This document shows, piece by piece, positions 37,093 through 45,867 of a stretch of 64,000 nucleotides of DNA (position 1 is the stretch's first letter; each line of letters opens with the position of its first letter). The DNA is from Flavobacterium lacus (GTDB taxonomy: Bacteria; Bacteroidota; Bacteroidia; Flavobacteriales; Flavobacteriaceae): positions 62,001 to 126,000 of the forward strand of contig NZ_QLSV01000009.1 of the NCBI RefSeq assembly GCF_003268815.1, read 5' to 3'. The position numbers and the translations under genes were made by a program. Below the pieces are notes generated by a model. It was not told the origin of the DNA. It worked only from the letters and a program-made list of their open reading frames with translations, and did not search any database.

Positions 37093-38894
37093 TGAAGCAA
37101 AATGAATCTTATAGAATATTCCCACTTATTATTTTTTTAATAATAAGTGGGTTTGTATTTTCACAAACTCCCGACTATGCTAAAGTAGATAAATTGATAA
37201 CAGAAGGTAGGAATTATTCTGTTATTAAGTATCTAACTCCTTTTCAATCGATAAAAAATAAAGAAGAATTAGCAAAAGTTTATAAATATATAGCATCCGC
37301 CTACAGCAAAAACAATCAAGAAGATAAATCCTTTGAATACCTAACAAAATCAAAATTAAAATACTTAGAAGCCGGCAATAAAGAGGAAGCAATGGGAATT
37401 ACATTAGACATTGCTTACTTATTTACCACGCAAAAACATAATTTCAAAAAAGCAAAAAGGATTATTCAAGAATATATAGTTTTTGCAAAAGAAACTGAAA
37501 AAGATGATTTACTTGCCAAGGGATATAGCAGTTGGGCATCCACATTGATTGAGGAAAACCCAGAAGAAAGCAAAAAATATTTTAAAAAAGCTTTTGACCA
37601 CAACAAAAAAGCTTTTAATGAAAAAACTTTCACCACAATAAATAACAACCTTGGCGTATTATATAGTGAAAAATTAAATAAACCTGATTCAGCATTATTT
37701 TACTTTAATAAAAATTTAGAGATATCCATTCAAAAAAATGATTTGGATGAAATTTGTACAAATTATATAAACATAGCCGCTGCCTATTATTATAAAGGTG
37801 AATATCAGGAAGCAATAAAATTATTAAATAAAGCGAACGAAATTGAACTAACCGAATATAAAGACAATACAAAATGTCTTATTCATAAATTTTTATCGTT
37901 CAATTTTGAAGCGTTGAATGATTATGAAAATGCCTACAACCATCTTTTTGAACATACAACCTTACAAAATAAAATAAACGCAGAAATGCAGGATATTAAA
38001 GTATCCGAACTACAGATTTTCTATGAGACAAAAGAAAAAGACCTCGAAAACAAAGATTTAAAAAATAAAAATAGTTTATTGGAAAGTAAACGAAAAATCA
38101 ATCTTTTAGTGCTTTTTGTATTAATTGGCGTGCTGATTTCTATTATAGTAATTTCATTATTAACGGTTAAAAACGCAAAAAAGAAACAACTAATTGCGGA
38201 ACAAGAAAAACTACTGGAAAAACAAAAGTTAGCTACAACGTTAAAAGAACACGAGCTTCAAAACATTGATTTAATGTTGGAAAGTCAGGAACATGAACGA
38301 ATTAAAATGGCCAATGAACTTCATGACAATTTAGGAAGCATGTTGGCCACCTTGAAATTGAACTTCCAAAACCTAAAACGTCAAAAAGAAGGATTAATAG
38401 ATGAAGAAAATAAACTCTACGAAAAAACGGATGATTTAATTGAAGAAGCCTATCAAAAAGTGCGTGACATGGCTCATTTGAAAAATTCCGGAATCATTGG
38501 TAACGAAGGATTGGTTCCTGCCGTTAAAAAAATGGCAGATAAAATGAGTATTTTAAACCTCATGGAGATGAATGTTATCCCTTTCGGATTAAAAGACAGA
38601 TTAGATAATAAGTTAGAAGTTAGTCTTTTTAGAATGATTCAAGAATTATGTACCAACATTATTAAACACGCCAAAGCGAGTGAAGTAAATATCTATTTAA
38701 CACAACACAACGGAACAGATATTAACTTAATCATTGAAGACAACGGTATTGGTTTTGATCCGAAAGCAATGAAATCGAGTGACGGTATGGGCCTTAAAAA
38801 CATAGAAAAAAAAGTAGAACAAATGGGCGGAACTTTTTCTATTGATTCCATCAAAGATAAAGGAACAACTATTATAATCGATATTCCATTATGA
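37092..38894 (+). CDS. TPR-containing sensor histidine kinase (NarL-partner type)
   Basis: A 600-residue kinase. A signal or first membrane segment (IFPLIIFLIISGFVFSQ) precedes tetratricopeptide repeats over about residues 25-310, which would be periplasmic. A membrane segment lies at about 337-356 (LLVLFVLIGVLISIIVISLL), then a coiled coil. The HisKA_3 box ANELHDNLGSML carries the phospho-acceptor His411. The ATPase domain shows ELCTNIIKHAKASE (N box), DNGIGFDP and GMGLKNIEKK. It overlaps the regulator gene by four bases. Input signal unknown. Confidence 0.93.
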   Translation: MKQNESYRIFPLIIFLIISGFVFSQTPDYAKVDKLITEGRNYSVIKYLTPFQSIKNKEELAKVYKYIASAYSKNNQEDKSFEYLTKSKLKYLEAGNKEEAMGITLDIAYLFTTQKHNFKKAKRIIQEYIVFAKETEKDDLLAKGYSSWASTLIEENPEESKKYFKKAFDHNKKAFNEKTFTTINNNLGVLYSEKLNKPDSALFYFNKNLEISIQKNDLDEICTNYINIAAAYYYKGEYQEAIKLLNKANEIELTEYKDNTKCLIHKFLSFNFEALNDYENAYNHLFEHTTLQNKINAEMQDIKVSELQIFYETKEKDLENKDLKNKNSLLESKRKINLLVLFVLIGVLISIIVISLLTVKNAKKKQLIAEQEKLLEKQKLATTLKEHELQNIDLMLESQEHERIKMANELHDNLGSMLATLKLNFQNLKRQKEGLIDEENKLYEKTDDLIEEAYQKVRDMAHLKNSGIIGNEGLVPAVKKMADKMSILNLMEMNVIPFGLKDRLDNKLEVSLFRMIQELCTNIIKHAKASEVNIYLTQHNGTDINLIIEDNGIGFDPKAMKSSDGMGLKNIEKKVEQMGGTFSIDSIKDKGTTIIIDIPL

Positions 38895-39502
38895 TACGAA
38901 TTGTTATTGCAGAAGACCATCAAGCTCTTATTGACGGAATCAAACTCATGATTCAATATGAGCCAGACATTGAAGTAGTTGGAGAAGCAAATGATGGGGA
39001 AGAGTTAATCGAAATAGTGCGTAAAAAAAGACCGGATATTGTTTTAACCGACATACGAATGCCCAAATGTGACGGAATTTGTGCTACCAAATCCATCATG
39101 GAAAATTTTCCCGAAACCAAAGTAATTGGTTTTAGCATGTTTGAACAAACTGAAGCTATTAGTCAAATGAAAACTGCGGGTGCAAAGGGATATATACTGA
39201 AAAATTCCTCGTTAAAAAAAGTATTAGACGCCATTAGAACTGTGGCAAAAGGCGAATCTTTTTTTGATGATGCAATTACAACACACGATTCGAATACCAA
39301 AGAAGAAATAATTTTGAGTAAACGAGAAAAAGAAATCTTACAACTCATTGGTGAAGGTAAAACATCACAAGAAATTGCCGATATTTTATTTATTGGAAAA
39401 ACAACTGTTGACACTCACCGTAAAAATATCATCAAAAAAATAAACATTCACGGAAAAACAGACTTAATTCGGTTTGCCGTTGAACGTAAATATGATTTTT
39501 GA
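38891..39502 (+). CDS. NarL/FixJ-family response regulator
   Basis: A 203-residue regulator. The receiver domain (about 1-120) has acidic residues in IVIAEDHQ, phospho-acceptor Asp54 in IVLTDIRMP, and Lys in GYILKNSS. The LuxR-type helix-turn-helix is at about 138-200 (LSKREKEILQLIGEGKTSQE; TVDTHRKNIIKKI). ATGA overlap with the upstream kinase shows they form a pair. Target genes unknown. Confidence 0.95.
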   Translation: MIRIVIAEDHQALIDGIKLMIQYEPDIEVVGEANDGEELIEIVRKKRPDIVLTDIRMPKCDGICATKSIMENFPETKVIGFSMFEQTEAISQMKTAGAKGYILKNSSLKKVLDAIRTVAKGESFFDDAITTHDSNTKEEIILSKREKEILQLIGEGKTSQEIADILFIGKTTVDTHRKNIIKKINIHGKTDLIRFAVERKYDF

Positions 39503-39517
39503 TAGATTTAAAAACAA

Positions 39518-39544
39518 AGAAAGTCCCCACTACAAGGACTTTCT
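39518..39544 (+). terminator. Possible terminator of the two-component operon
   Basis: AGAAAGTCC (39518-39526) pairs with GGACTTTCT (39536-39544). The T-run after it is weak (TCTAAATTT). The rest of the 39503-39663 gap shows nothing coding. Confidence 0.5.
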
Positions 39545-39663
39545 TCTAAATTTCCAAAAACTACTAACACGGTTATGGCTAATAATTAACAAATTAACTA
39601 AAGCAAAGTTAGTTAATACACTAATACCAAAACATCCCTAGAAGTAGGTATTTTTTATTTTTT

Positions 39664-40512
39664 TTAAGCTCCGAAAACTTCCTCCTTTTCCCCATCAAAA
39701 CTGGCAAAAACCATGCTTGGATGAGAATCTTGATGAAAAATGTTTCCGTTTTTATCAATTGCAATTGCTCCCGCAAAACCATCAAAAGGTTTGAGTTCAT
39801 TGAAGGTTTTCTCAAAAGCAGCTTCGAGAGAAAAACCGTCAGTTACACGTGTAACAATTTTGGTTGCCACTGCTCCACTCACAATATCTTCGCCAACACC
39901 GGTTAGACTTACACCACAGAATTCGTTGGCATAATTTCCGGCTACGGTGGCAGAATCAGATATTCTTCCCGGAATTTCAAAACCTTTTCCACCGGTTGAA
40001 GTCGCAACTGCAATTTTTCCATTTGCATCTAATGCCACACAACCAACAGTTCCGGTTCCTGTAGATTTCAATTTGGCTTCATATTCTGCTTTTCGTTGTG
40101 GGATTTCAGTTGAAAAAGACTCAAAACCGTGCCTTCTGGCAAAGTTTGTAGCTCCACTTCCACCCAATATGCGATCATCCACATTCATCAAAACTTCAGC
40201 CACTTGAATTGGATTTTTTACTTCTTCAATATTAATTACACCGCTCATTTTCATCGACGATCCATCCATCAAAGCGGCACTCATTCTAATTTTTCCATCA
40301 CTTTGAATTTGTGAACCAATTCCTGCATTAAACAACTCGTCATCTTCCAACAACGAAACGGCATAAACAACGGTTTCTAAAGCAGAATGTGTTTGTAAAT
40401 AGTCATAAGAATCTCTTACAATCAGAATTAATGCTTTTTGCTTAGCGATTTTGGTTTCGAGATTGGTTGATGATTCTGAGAAAAATCCTCCGTGAATTAT
40501 TATTTTAGACAT
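39664..40512 (-). CDS. iaaA: Isoaspartyl peptidase / L-asparaginase (Ntn hydrolase)
   Basis: Splits beta-linked aspartyl dipeptides and asparagine. The precursor self-cleaves before the nucleophile Thr155 in TGTGTVGCVALD. ATSTGGKGFEIPGRISDSATVAGNYA and the late TGVGEDIV motif are typical; only the pieces ATSTGG and GRISDSA need be noted. At 282 residues it is shorter than E. coli IaaA. Next to cyanophycinase, it would finish cyanophycin breakdown by cutting beta-Asp-Arg into Asp and Arg. A repeat-type hairpin separates it from the cyanophycinase gene. Confidence 0.92.
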   Translation of the reverse strand: MSKIIIHGGFFSESSTNLETKIAKQKALILIVRDSYDYLQTHSALETVVYAVSLLEDDELFNAGIGSQIQSDGKIRMSAALMDGSSMKMSGVINIEEVKNPIQVAEVLMNVDDRILGGSGATNFARRHGFESFSTEIPQRKAEYEAKLKSTGTGTVGCVALDANGKIAVATSTGGKGFEIPGRISDSATVAGNYANEFCGVSLTGVGEDIVSGAVATKIVTRVTDGFSLEAAFEKTFNELKPFDGFAGAIAIDKNGNIFHQDSHPSMVFASFDGEKEEVFGA

Positions 40513-40528
40513 AATTGAAAATTAAAAA

Positions 40529-40582
40529 GAACACAGATTGAAGAAATTATACAAATTATAAAAATTTCTCAAATCTGTGTTC
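40529..40582 (-). terminator. Hairpin between cyanophycinase and isoaspartyl peptidase genes
   Basis: GAACACAGATT (40529-40539) pairs with AATCTGTGTTC (40572-40582), and GAAATT with AATTTC inside it. On the minus strand CTTTTTAATTTTC follows, so it may terminate or attenuate read-through from cphB into iaaA. Confidence 0.6.
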
Positions 40583-40605
40583 CAAAACTATTTAAAAATT
40601 TACTA

Positions 40606-41478
40606 TTAAATGTATTGTGAAGAATGAATATGCATCTTAAAAGTACTCAAATCAAAAGTATCGTGAATACTCAAAACGTGAGTAACCAAATGATTGATTG
40701 AAATAGGTTGACCGAGTTCCACTTGCGTTAAATTGGTGTCTTTAATCTCACGACCATCAACTAAAATAACTAATCCGGAACCAATCGCTTCCATTTTGGT
40801 ATTATGAGTTATTAAAAGTCCGGTATCTTCTCCTAAACCAATTCCTAACACTTTTGGATTTCCAACAACCGCTTGAAACAAACGACCAATTCGGCCACGT
40901 TGCACAAAATGTGTATCGATAATTACATCATCAATTAAGCCCAAACCACTGGTTATTTTAACTTCACCTTTCAAAAGAGCTTCGTGGCTGCTTCCCTGAT
41001 AAATCATATTGTTAGATGCAGCGGCGGCTCCTGCAGAAGTTCCGGCATAAATAAAATGTTCGTTTTTATATTTATCCAAAATGATGTCATGCAGCTTAGA
41101 ACCTCCTAAAATAGAAGATAATCGAAGTTGATCACCGCCGGTAAACATGACAACATCAGCAGCTTTTATCCGATTCAAAACCTCTTCATCACTTGCTTGT
41201 TCTCTCCTTTCAATATGCAGCACGTCTACATTGGAAGCATTCAAATATTGAAACGCTTTAACATATTCAGGACCAACTTCTCTTGGGATTTTTGATGCGG
41301 TAGTAATAACTTCAATCCGTGAATTTTCTTTGTGTTTTGATTCTTCGATGATTCGTTTAATGATTCCTTTTTCAAAAAAATTCATATTTTTTGAAACATC
41401 TTTATCAAAACTCGCTTCAGTAAAACTGCCTTTATCAACAGCTCCTCCTATAATAATTAATTTTCCTTTGGTATTCAT
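40606..41478 (-). CDS. cphB: Cyanophycinase
   Basis: A serine exopeptidase (S51) that releases beta-Asp-Arg dipeptides from cyanophycin. The 290 residues include the nucleophile Ser148 in YAGTSAGAAAAS, plus MFTGGDQLRL and DTHFVQRGRIGRL, which fit the family's active-site region. No signal peptide is present, so it acts in the cytosol on stored polymer. Divergent from cphA. Its ATG lies four bases after an exact -7 promoter element, so the mRNA may be leaderless. Confidence 0.94.
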   Translation of the reverse strand: MNTKGKLIIIGGAVDKGSFTEASFDKDVSKNMNFFEKGIIKRIIEESKHKENSRIEVITTASKIPREVGPEYVKAFQYLNASNVDVLHIERREQASDEEVLNRIKAADVVMFTGGDQLRLSSILGGSKLHDIILDKYKNEHFIYAGTSAGAAAASNNMIYQGSSHEALLKGEVKITSGLGLIDDVIIDTHFVQRGRIGRLFQAVVGNPKVLGIGLGEDTGLLITHNTKMEAIGSGLVILVDGREIKDTNLTQVELGQPISINHLVTHVLSIHDTFDLSTFKMHIHSSQYI

Positions 41479-41482
41479 GCAG

Positions 41483-41490
41483 CAAAAATA
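41483..41490 (-). promoter_or_regulatory. -7 promoter element at the cphB start
   Basis: The minus strand reads TATTTTTG, an exact TAnnTTTG. Only CTGC separates it from the cphB ATG at 41478. Confidence 0.5.
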
Positions 41491-41657
41491 ACAAAATCTT
41501 AAAACTAAATTGAAGTTTTACTGAAAATGAATTCTGCAAATAACAATTAATTCATTAAAAATAACAGAAATGAACAAGCTATCTATAAATAAATGAAAGC
41601 TCTAAAATTCTGAAAATCAAATATAAAAATCGATTTTTAATGCCATTTCAAATAAAT

Positions 41658-41688
41658 TTTGATAAACCACGCAAAAAATATATTTTAG
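41658..41688 (+). promoter_or_regulatory. cphA promoter
   Basis: TTTG (41658-41661), 19 nt, then TATTTTAG (41681-41688), one mismatch from TAnnTTTG. This predicts a 5' leader of about 70 nt before the cphA start at 41762. Confidence 0.6.
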
Positions 41689-41761
41689 TAGAACAAATAT
41701 TTCTTATTTTTAACAAAATCATTACAAAAAACTAAACTAACCTTTCTGTCAACCTAAGTTT

Positions 41762-44386
41762 ATGAAAATATTAAAAGTACAAGCTCTTCGCGGACCAAAT
41801 ATTTGGAGTGTTCAACGAAAAAAATTAATTCAAATGCGATTGGATTTGGAAGAGATGGAACAATTCCCAACCAATAAAATTGAAGGATTTCAAGAACGAC
41901 TTGAAGCCATGTTTCCCACTATGATTGAACACCGATGTTCCGAAGGTGTTCGTGGCGGATTTTTTATGCGAATTGAACGTGGGACATGGATGGGACATGT
42001 CATTGAACATATAGCTCTTGAAATTCAAACCCTTGCCGGAATGGAAACCGGTTTTGGAAGAACCAGAGAAACCAAAACTCCGGGAGTTTATAATGTTGTT
42101 TTTAGTTATACGGAGGAAAACGTTGGTATGTTTGCCGCAGAAAGTTCAGTTAGAATTGCCGAAGCATTAATTGCCGGAACCGATTATGATTTGGAAACGG
42201 ACATTCAAAAAATGAAGGAAATTAGAGAACGAGTTCGACTTGGTCCATCAACGGGAAGTATTGTGGAAGAAGCTGTCTCCAGAGATATTCCGTGGATTCG
42301 TTTGGGAACAAATTCTTTAGTTCAGCTAGGTTACGGCGTAAATCAAATGCGTTTTCAAGCCACAATTACTTGCAAAACCAGTAACATTGCTGTGGATATT
42401 GCCTGCAACAAAGAAGAAACGAAACGTATGTTAGACATGGCTTCTATTCCTGTTGCCAGTGGTTCAATTTGTGTGGATGAAGAAGATTTAGAGCTAACAA
42501 TCAAAAAAATTGGCTATCCAATAGTGATTAAACCGTTAGATGGAAATCACGGAAAAGGTGCTTCTATTAATGTTGTGACTTGGGAAGATGCAGTAGAAGG
42601 TTTGGCTCATGCCAAAAAGTACAGCCGTCGTGTGATTGTTGAAAAATTCATCACCGGATTTGATTTTAGAGTGTTAGTGATTGATAATAAACTGGTTGCG
42701 GCCGCTAAACGAGTTCCTGCTCATGTAGTGGGCGATGGAAAAAAAACAATTCAAGAATTAATTGACATTACCAACCTAGATCCAAAAAGAGGTTACGGTC
42801 ACGAAAATGTGTTAACGGAAATTACAGTTGATAGAGACACAACTGATTTGTTAGCAAAAATGAATTATACGTTAGAAACCATTCCAAATAATGGCGAAAC
42901 GGTTTATTTAAAATCTACTGCAAACTTAAGTACAGGTGGAACTTCGGTGGATGTAACCGATATGATGCATCCCGAAAATATCTTTTTAGCCGAACGAATT
43001 TCGAGAGTTATTGGCTTAGATGTCTGCGGCATCGATATTATGGCAGAAAATTTGACGCAACCATTAAAAGAAAATGGCGGTGTAATTTTGGAAGTCAATG
43101 CCGCTCCCGGATTTAGAATGCACTTAGCTCCATCAGAAGGATTGCCAAGAAACGTAGCTGCACCGGTAATTGATATGCTTTATCCTCCGGGAAAACCAAG
43201 TCGAATTCCGATTATTGCCGTTACGGGAACGAACGGAAAAACGACTACTACCCGACTGTTAGCCCACATTGTAAAAAATAATGGGTATAAAGTTGGTTTT
43301 ACAACCTCGGATGGAATTTACATTCAAAACCACATGTTGGAAAAAGGTGACACGACAGGTCCAATTAGTGCTGAATACATTTTGAAAGATCCAACGGTTG
43401 AATTTGCCGTTTTAGAAACAGCTCGTGGTGGAATTCTTCGATCCGGATTAGGATTTAATCGATGTGATATCGCTTTGATTACCAATATTCGTGAAGACCA
43501 TTTGGGATTAAATGACATTGATACGTTGGATGATTTGGCACGTGTAAAAGGCGTCGTTGTGCGAAGTGTAAAAAAAGACGGTTGGGCAATTTTGAATGCC
43601 GATGACGAATATTGTATGAAAATTGCCAACGATTTGAGTTGCAATATTGCTTATTTTTCGATGGATGAAGATACTCCACTAGTCAAAAAACTCAGCAAAG
43701 AAGGAAAAATTGTCGCCGTTTACGAAAATGGATACATCACCGTTAAAAAAGGAGATTGGAAAATTAGAATCGAAAAAGCACTTCATATACCACTGACTTT
43801 GGGTGGAAAAGCGAAGTTTATGATTCAAAACGTGTTGGCTGCCACTCTGGCAAGTTATTTATATGGATTTAAAACGGATGACATTAGTCTTTCCTTGCAA
43901 ACGTTTATTCCGAGTGTAGCTCAAACCCCGGGAAGAATGAATATTTTTGAGTTCAAACGATTCAAAGTCATGATTGATTTTGCTCATAATCCGGCTGGAT
44001 ATTTAGCCATCGAAGATTTGTTGAGCAATATGGAAGCTACCCGAAAAATCGGAATTATTGCAGGTGTGGGTGATCGTAGAGATGAAGATATTCGTGATTG
44101 TGCTGAAATTGCCGGTAGAATGTTTGACCATATTATTATCCGTCAAGAAAAACACTTGCGTGGAAGAACTGAACAAGAAATTATAGATTTAATATTAACA
44201 GGAATTCAAAAAGCAAATCGACCGGTTACCTACGAAATTATTCCTAAAGAAATTGAAGCCATCAAACACGCCATTAATATTGCTGATGACGGAACGTTTA
44301 TCACCGCTTTAAGTGATGTGGTTACCAATGCCATTGGAATTGTTCAGGAATATTTGGATAAGGAAAATGAAGAGAATTTGAGTTGA
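41762..44386 (+). CDS. cphA: Cyanophycin synthetase
   Basis: Makes cyanophycin, a poly-aspartate chain with arginine side groups, using ATP. At 874 residues it has the CphA1 size. The N-terminal domain (about 1-160) starts KILKVQALRGPNIWSVQRK. An ATP-grasp domain (about 165-475) contains VIKPLDGNHGKGASINV and ILEVNAAPGFRMHL. A Mur-ligase-like domain follows, with P-loop GTNGKTTTTR (from residue 489) and MIDFAHNPAGY. Both ATP sites look intact, which favours CphA1 over the dipeptide-using CphA2. It is divergent from cphB and closed by a strong terminator. Confidence 0.95.
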   Translation: MKILKVQALRGPNIWSVQRKKLIQMRLDLEEMEQFPTNKIEGFQERLEAMFPTMIEHRCSEGVRGGFFMRIERGTWMGHVIEHIALEIQTLAGMETGFGRTRETKTPGVYNVVFSYTEENVGMFAAESSVRIAEALIAGTDYDLETDIQKMKEIRERVRLGPSTGSIVEEAVSRDIPWIRLGTNSLVQLGYGVNQMRFQATITCKTSNIAVDIACNKEETKRMLDMASIPVASGSICVDEEDLELTIKKIGYPIVIKPLDGNHGKGASINVVTWEDAVEGLAHAKKYSRRVIVEKFITGFDFRVLVIDNKLVAAAKRVPAHVVGDGKKTIQELIDITNLDPKRGYGHENVLTEITVDRDTTDLLAKMNYTLETIPNNGETVYLKSTANLSTGGTSVDVTDMMHPENIFLAERISRVIGLDVCGIDIMAENLTQPLKENGGVILEVNAAPGFRMHLAPSEGLPRNVAAPVIDMLYPPGKPSRIPIIAVTGTNGKTTTTRLLAHIVKNNGYKVGFTTSDGIYIQNHMLEKGDTTGPISAEYILKDPTVEFAVLETARGGILRSGLGFNRCDIALITNIREDHLGLNDIDTLDDLARVKGVVVRSVKKDGWAILNADDEYCMKIANDLSCNIAYFSMDEDTPLVKKLSKEGKIVAVYENGYITVKKGDWKIRIEKALHIPLTLGGKAKFMIQNVLAATLASYLYGFKTDDISLSLQTFIPSVAQTPGRMNIFEFKRFKVMIDFAHNPAGYLAIEDLLSNMEATRKIGIIAGVGDRRDEDIRDCAEIAGRMFDHIIIRQEKHLRGRTEQEIIDLILTGIQKANRPVTYEIIPKEIEAIKHAINIADDGTFITALSDVVTNAIGIVQEYLDKENEENLS

Positions 44387-44420
44387 TTTGATGTAAAAGT
44401 TCGACAAACTTGAATAAAAT

Positions 44421-44458
44421 AATCCAAAATTAATTAAACTTTAATTTTGGATTTTTTT
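44421..44458 (+). terminator. Strong terminator of cphA
   Basis: AATCCAAAATTAA (44421-44433) pairs perfectly with TTAATTTTGGATT (44441-44453) across a 7-base loop and is followed by TTTTT. Confidence 0.9.
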
Positions 44459-44470
44459 GCTTTTAGAACA

Positions 44471-45739
44471 TTACGTTTTCTGTTTCTTTTTCTTAGCCGC
44501 CGGAAACAAAACGTTATTTAAAATTAATCGGTAACCAGGTGAATTCGGATGTAAATCTAGAACGGTTGGAGCATCGCCTACTAAATGTTGATAATCTTCC
44601 GGGTCGTGGCCACCAAAAAAGGTAAACATTCCTTTTCCTTTAGTCCCGTGAATGTAACGAGCTTCGCTGTTGTACTGATTTTGTCCCATCACTAAAACGT
44701 GCGATTTTACTAAATCGCTATCAAAAGAAGTGGTTTGCCCCATAAAACCTTTGACTAACATGGTATGATTTTGACACAGCATTGTTGGAATCGGATCCCA
44801 TTTGGCAGAATATTCCATTAGCGTGAAATAATCTTTTTCCATCGGAATTCGTCTTTTTGTGGTCATATCAATGTCTGAAAATTCATAAACAGTTGGTGTT
44901 CTTTCCAAAATAAAATCTTTAAAAGCGAAAGTTCTGGAGTAATCTATTTTGGATTGATAATTGGGCTCGCTTTCATCGCCGTCAAACATCGGTTCGCAAA
45001 TATCAACGCCTTCCGCAGAAAGAGCAATATCAAAACTATCGGTTGCCGAACACATCGCAAACATAAATCCGCCTCCAATGACGAAATCACGAATTTTTTT
45101 GGCTACAGCCAATTTAGACTCTGACACTTTGGAATAACCTAATTTAGTGGCCAAAGCTTCGGCTTCTTTTTTCTGCTCAATGTACCAAGGTGCATTTCGG
45201 TAAGCTCCAAAAAACTTACCATATTGACCGGAAAAATCTTCGTGATGCAAGTGCAACCAATCATACAAAAGCAATTGATCAGATAAGACTTCTTCATCAT
45301 ACACCGCTTTAAACGGAATTTCGGCATACGTTAAAACCAATGTCACGGCATCATCCCAAGGTTGTTTTCCTTTTGGAGTATAAACCGCAATTTTAGGAGC
45401 TTTTTCCAACACCACCGATTCCATATTTTGGGATGGACTACTTATTTCTTCCAAAATTTGATTGGCTTGACCTTCTGATAAAAGTTCAAAAGAAACGCCT
45501 CGAATTTGGCATTCTTTTCTAATTTCAGGAGCATCCGGTAATAAAAACGAACCACCTCGATAATTGAGTAACCAACTGGCTTTATAATCATTTTCTAAAG
45601 CCCAATACGTAATTCCGTAGGCTTTTAAATGATTTTGTTGCGTGCTTTCATCCATCGGCAAAAGGATGAAATTGGCTTTTACCGTGAAGGAAATTAAAAA
45701 TATAAATAAGTAAAAAATCGTTTTTTTCAAAATCTGCAA
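44471..45739 (-). CDS. Exported protein often labelled asparagine synthetase B
   Basis: A 422-residue protein with a signal peptide (IFYLFIFLISFTVKA). Conserved-looking stretches are LKAYGITYWALE, APKIAVYTPKGKQPWDDAV, YDWLHLHHEDFSGQYGKFFGAYR and TFFGGHDPEDYQHLVG. To my recollection, homologues in Flavobacteria carry the name asparagine synthetase B. However, I see neither the Cys-2 glutaminase start nor the SGGxDS pyrophosphatase motif of AsnB, and the protein is exported, so that name is not supported. A class I amidotransferase-like Rossmann fold is possible (AMCSATDSF). It has an exact -7 element upstream. Confidence 0.75.
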   Translation of the reverse strand: MQILKKTIFYLFIFLISFTVKANFILLPMDESTQQNHLKAYGITYWALENDYKASWLLNYRGGSFLLPDAPEIRKECQIRGVSFELLSEGQANQILEEISSPSQNMESVVLEKAPKIAVYTPKGKQPWDDAVTLVLTYAEIPFKAVYDEEVLSDQLLLYDWLHLHHEDFSGQYGKFFGAYRNAPWYIEQKKEAEALATKLGYSKVSESKLAVAKKIRDFVIGGGFMFAMCSATDSFDIALSAEGVDICEPMFDGDESEPNYQSKIDYSRTFAFKDFILERTPTVYEFSDIDMTTKRRIPMEKDYFTLMEYSAKWDPIPTMLCQNHTMLVKGFMGQTTSFDSDLVKSHVLVMGQNQYNSEARYIHGTKGKGMFTFFGGHDPEDYQHLVGDAPTVLDLHPNSPGYRLILNNVLFPAAKKKKQKT

Positions 45740-45770
45740 TTTTTTTAGTTGGCAAAAAAAGTTCTTAAGT

Positions 45771-45778
45771 CAAAGATA
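45771..45778 (-). promoter_or_regulatory. -7 promoter element of the asnB-like gene
   Basis: The minus strand reads TATCTTTG, an exact TAnnTTTG, 31 nt before the start codon at 45739. Confidence 0.55.
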
Positions 45779-45813
45779 AACGATTTTGTGTGAAGAAAAT
45801 GATAAAATTAATA

Positions 45814-45861
45814 ACCTTATAAGTCACATAAATTAGTTGATGATTATATGACTTATAAGGT
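45814..45861 (-). terminator. Hairpin after dnaB
   Basis: ACCTTATAAGTCA (45814-45826) pairs perfectly with TGACTTATAAGGT (45849-45861). On the minus strand TATTAATTTTATC follows. It lies just past the dnaB stop. Confidence 0.65.
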
Positions 45862-45867
45862 AAAATT

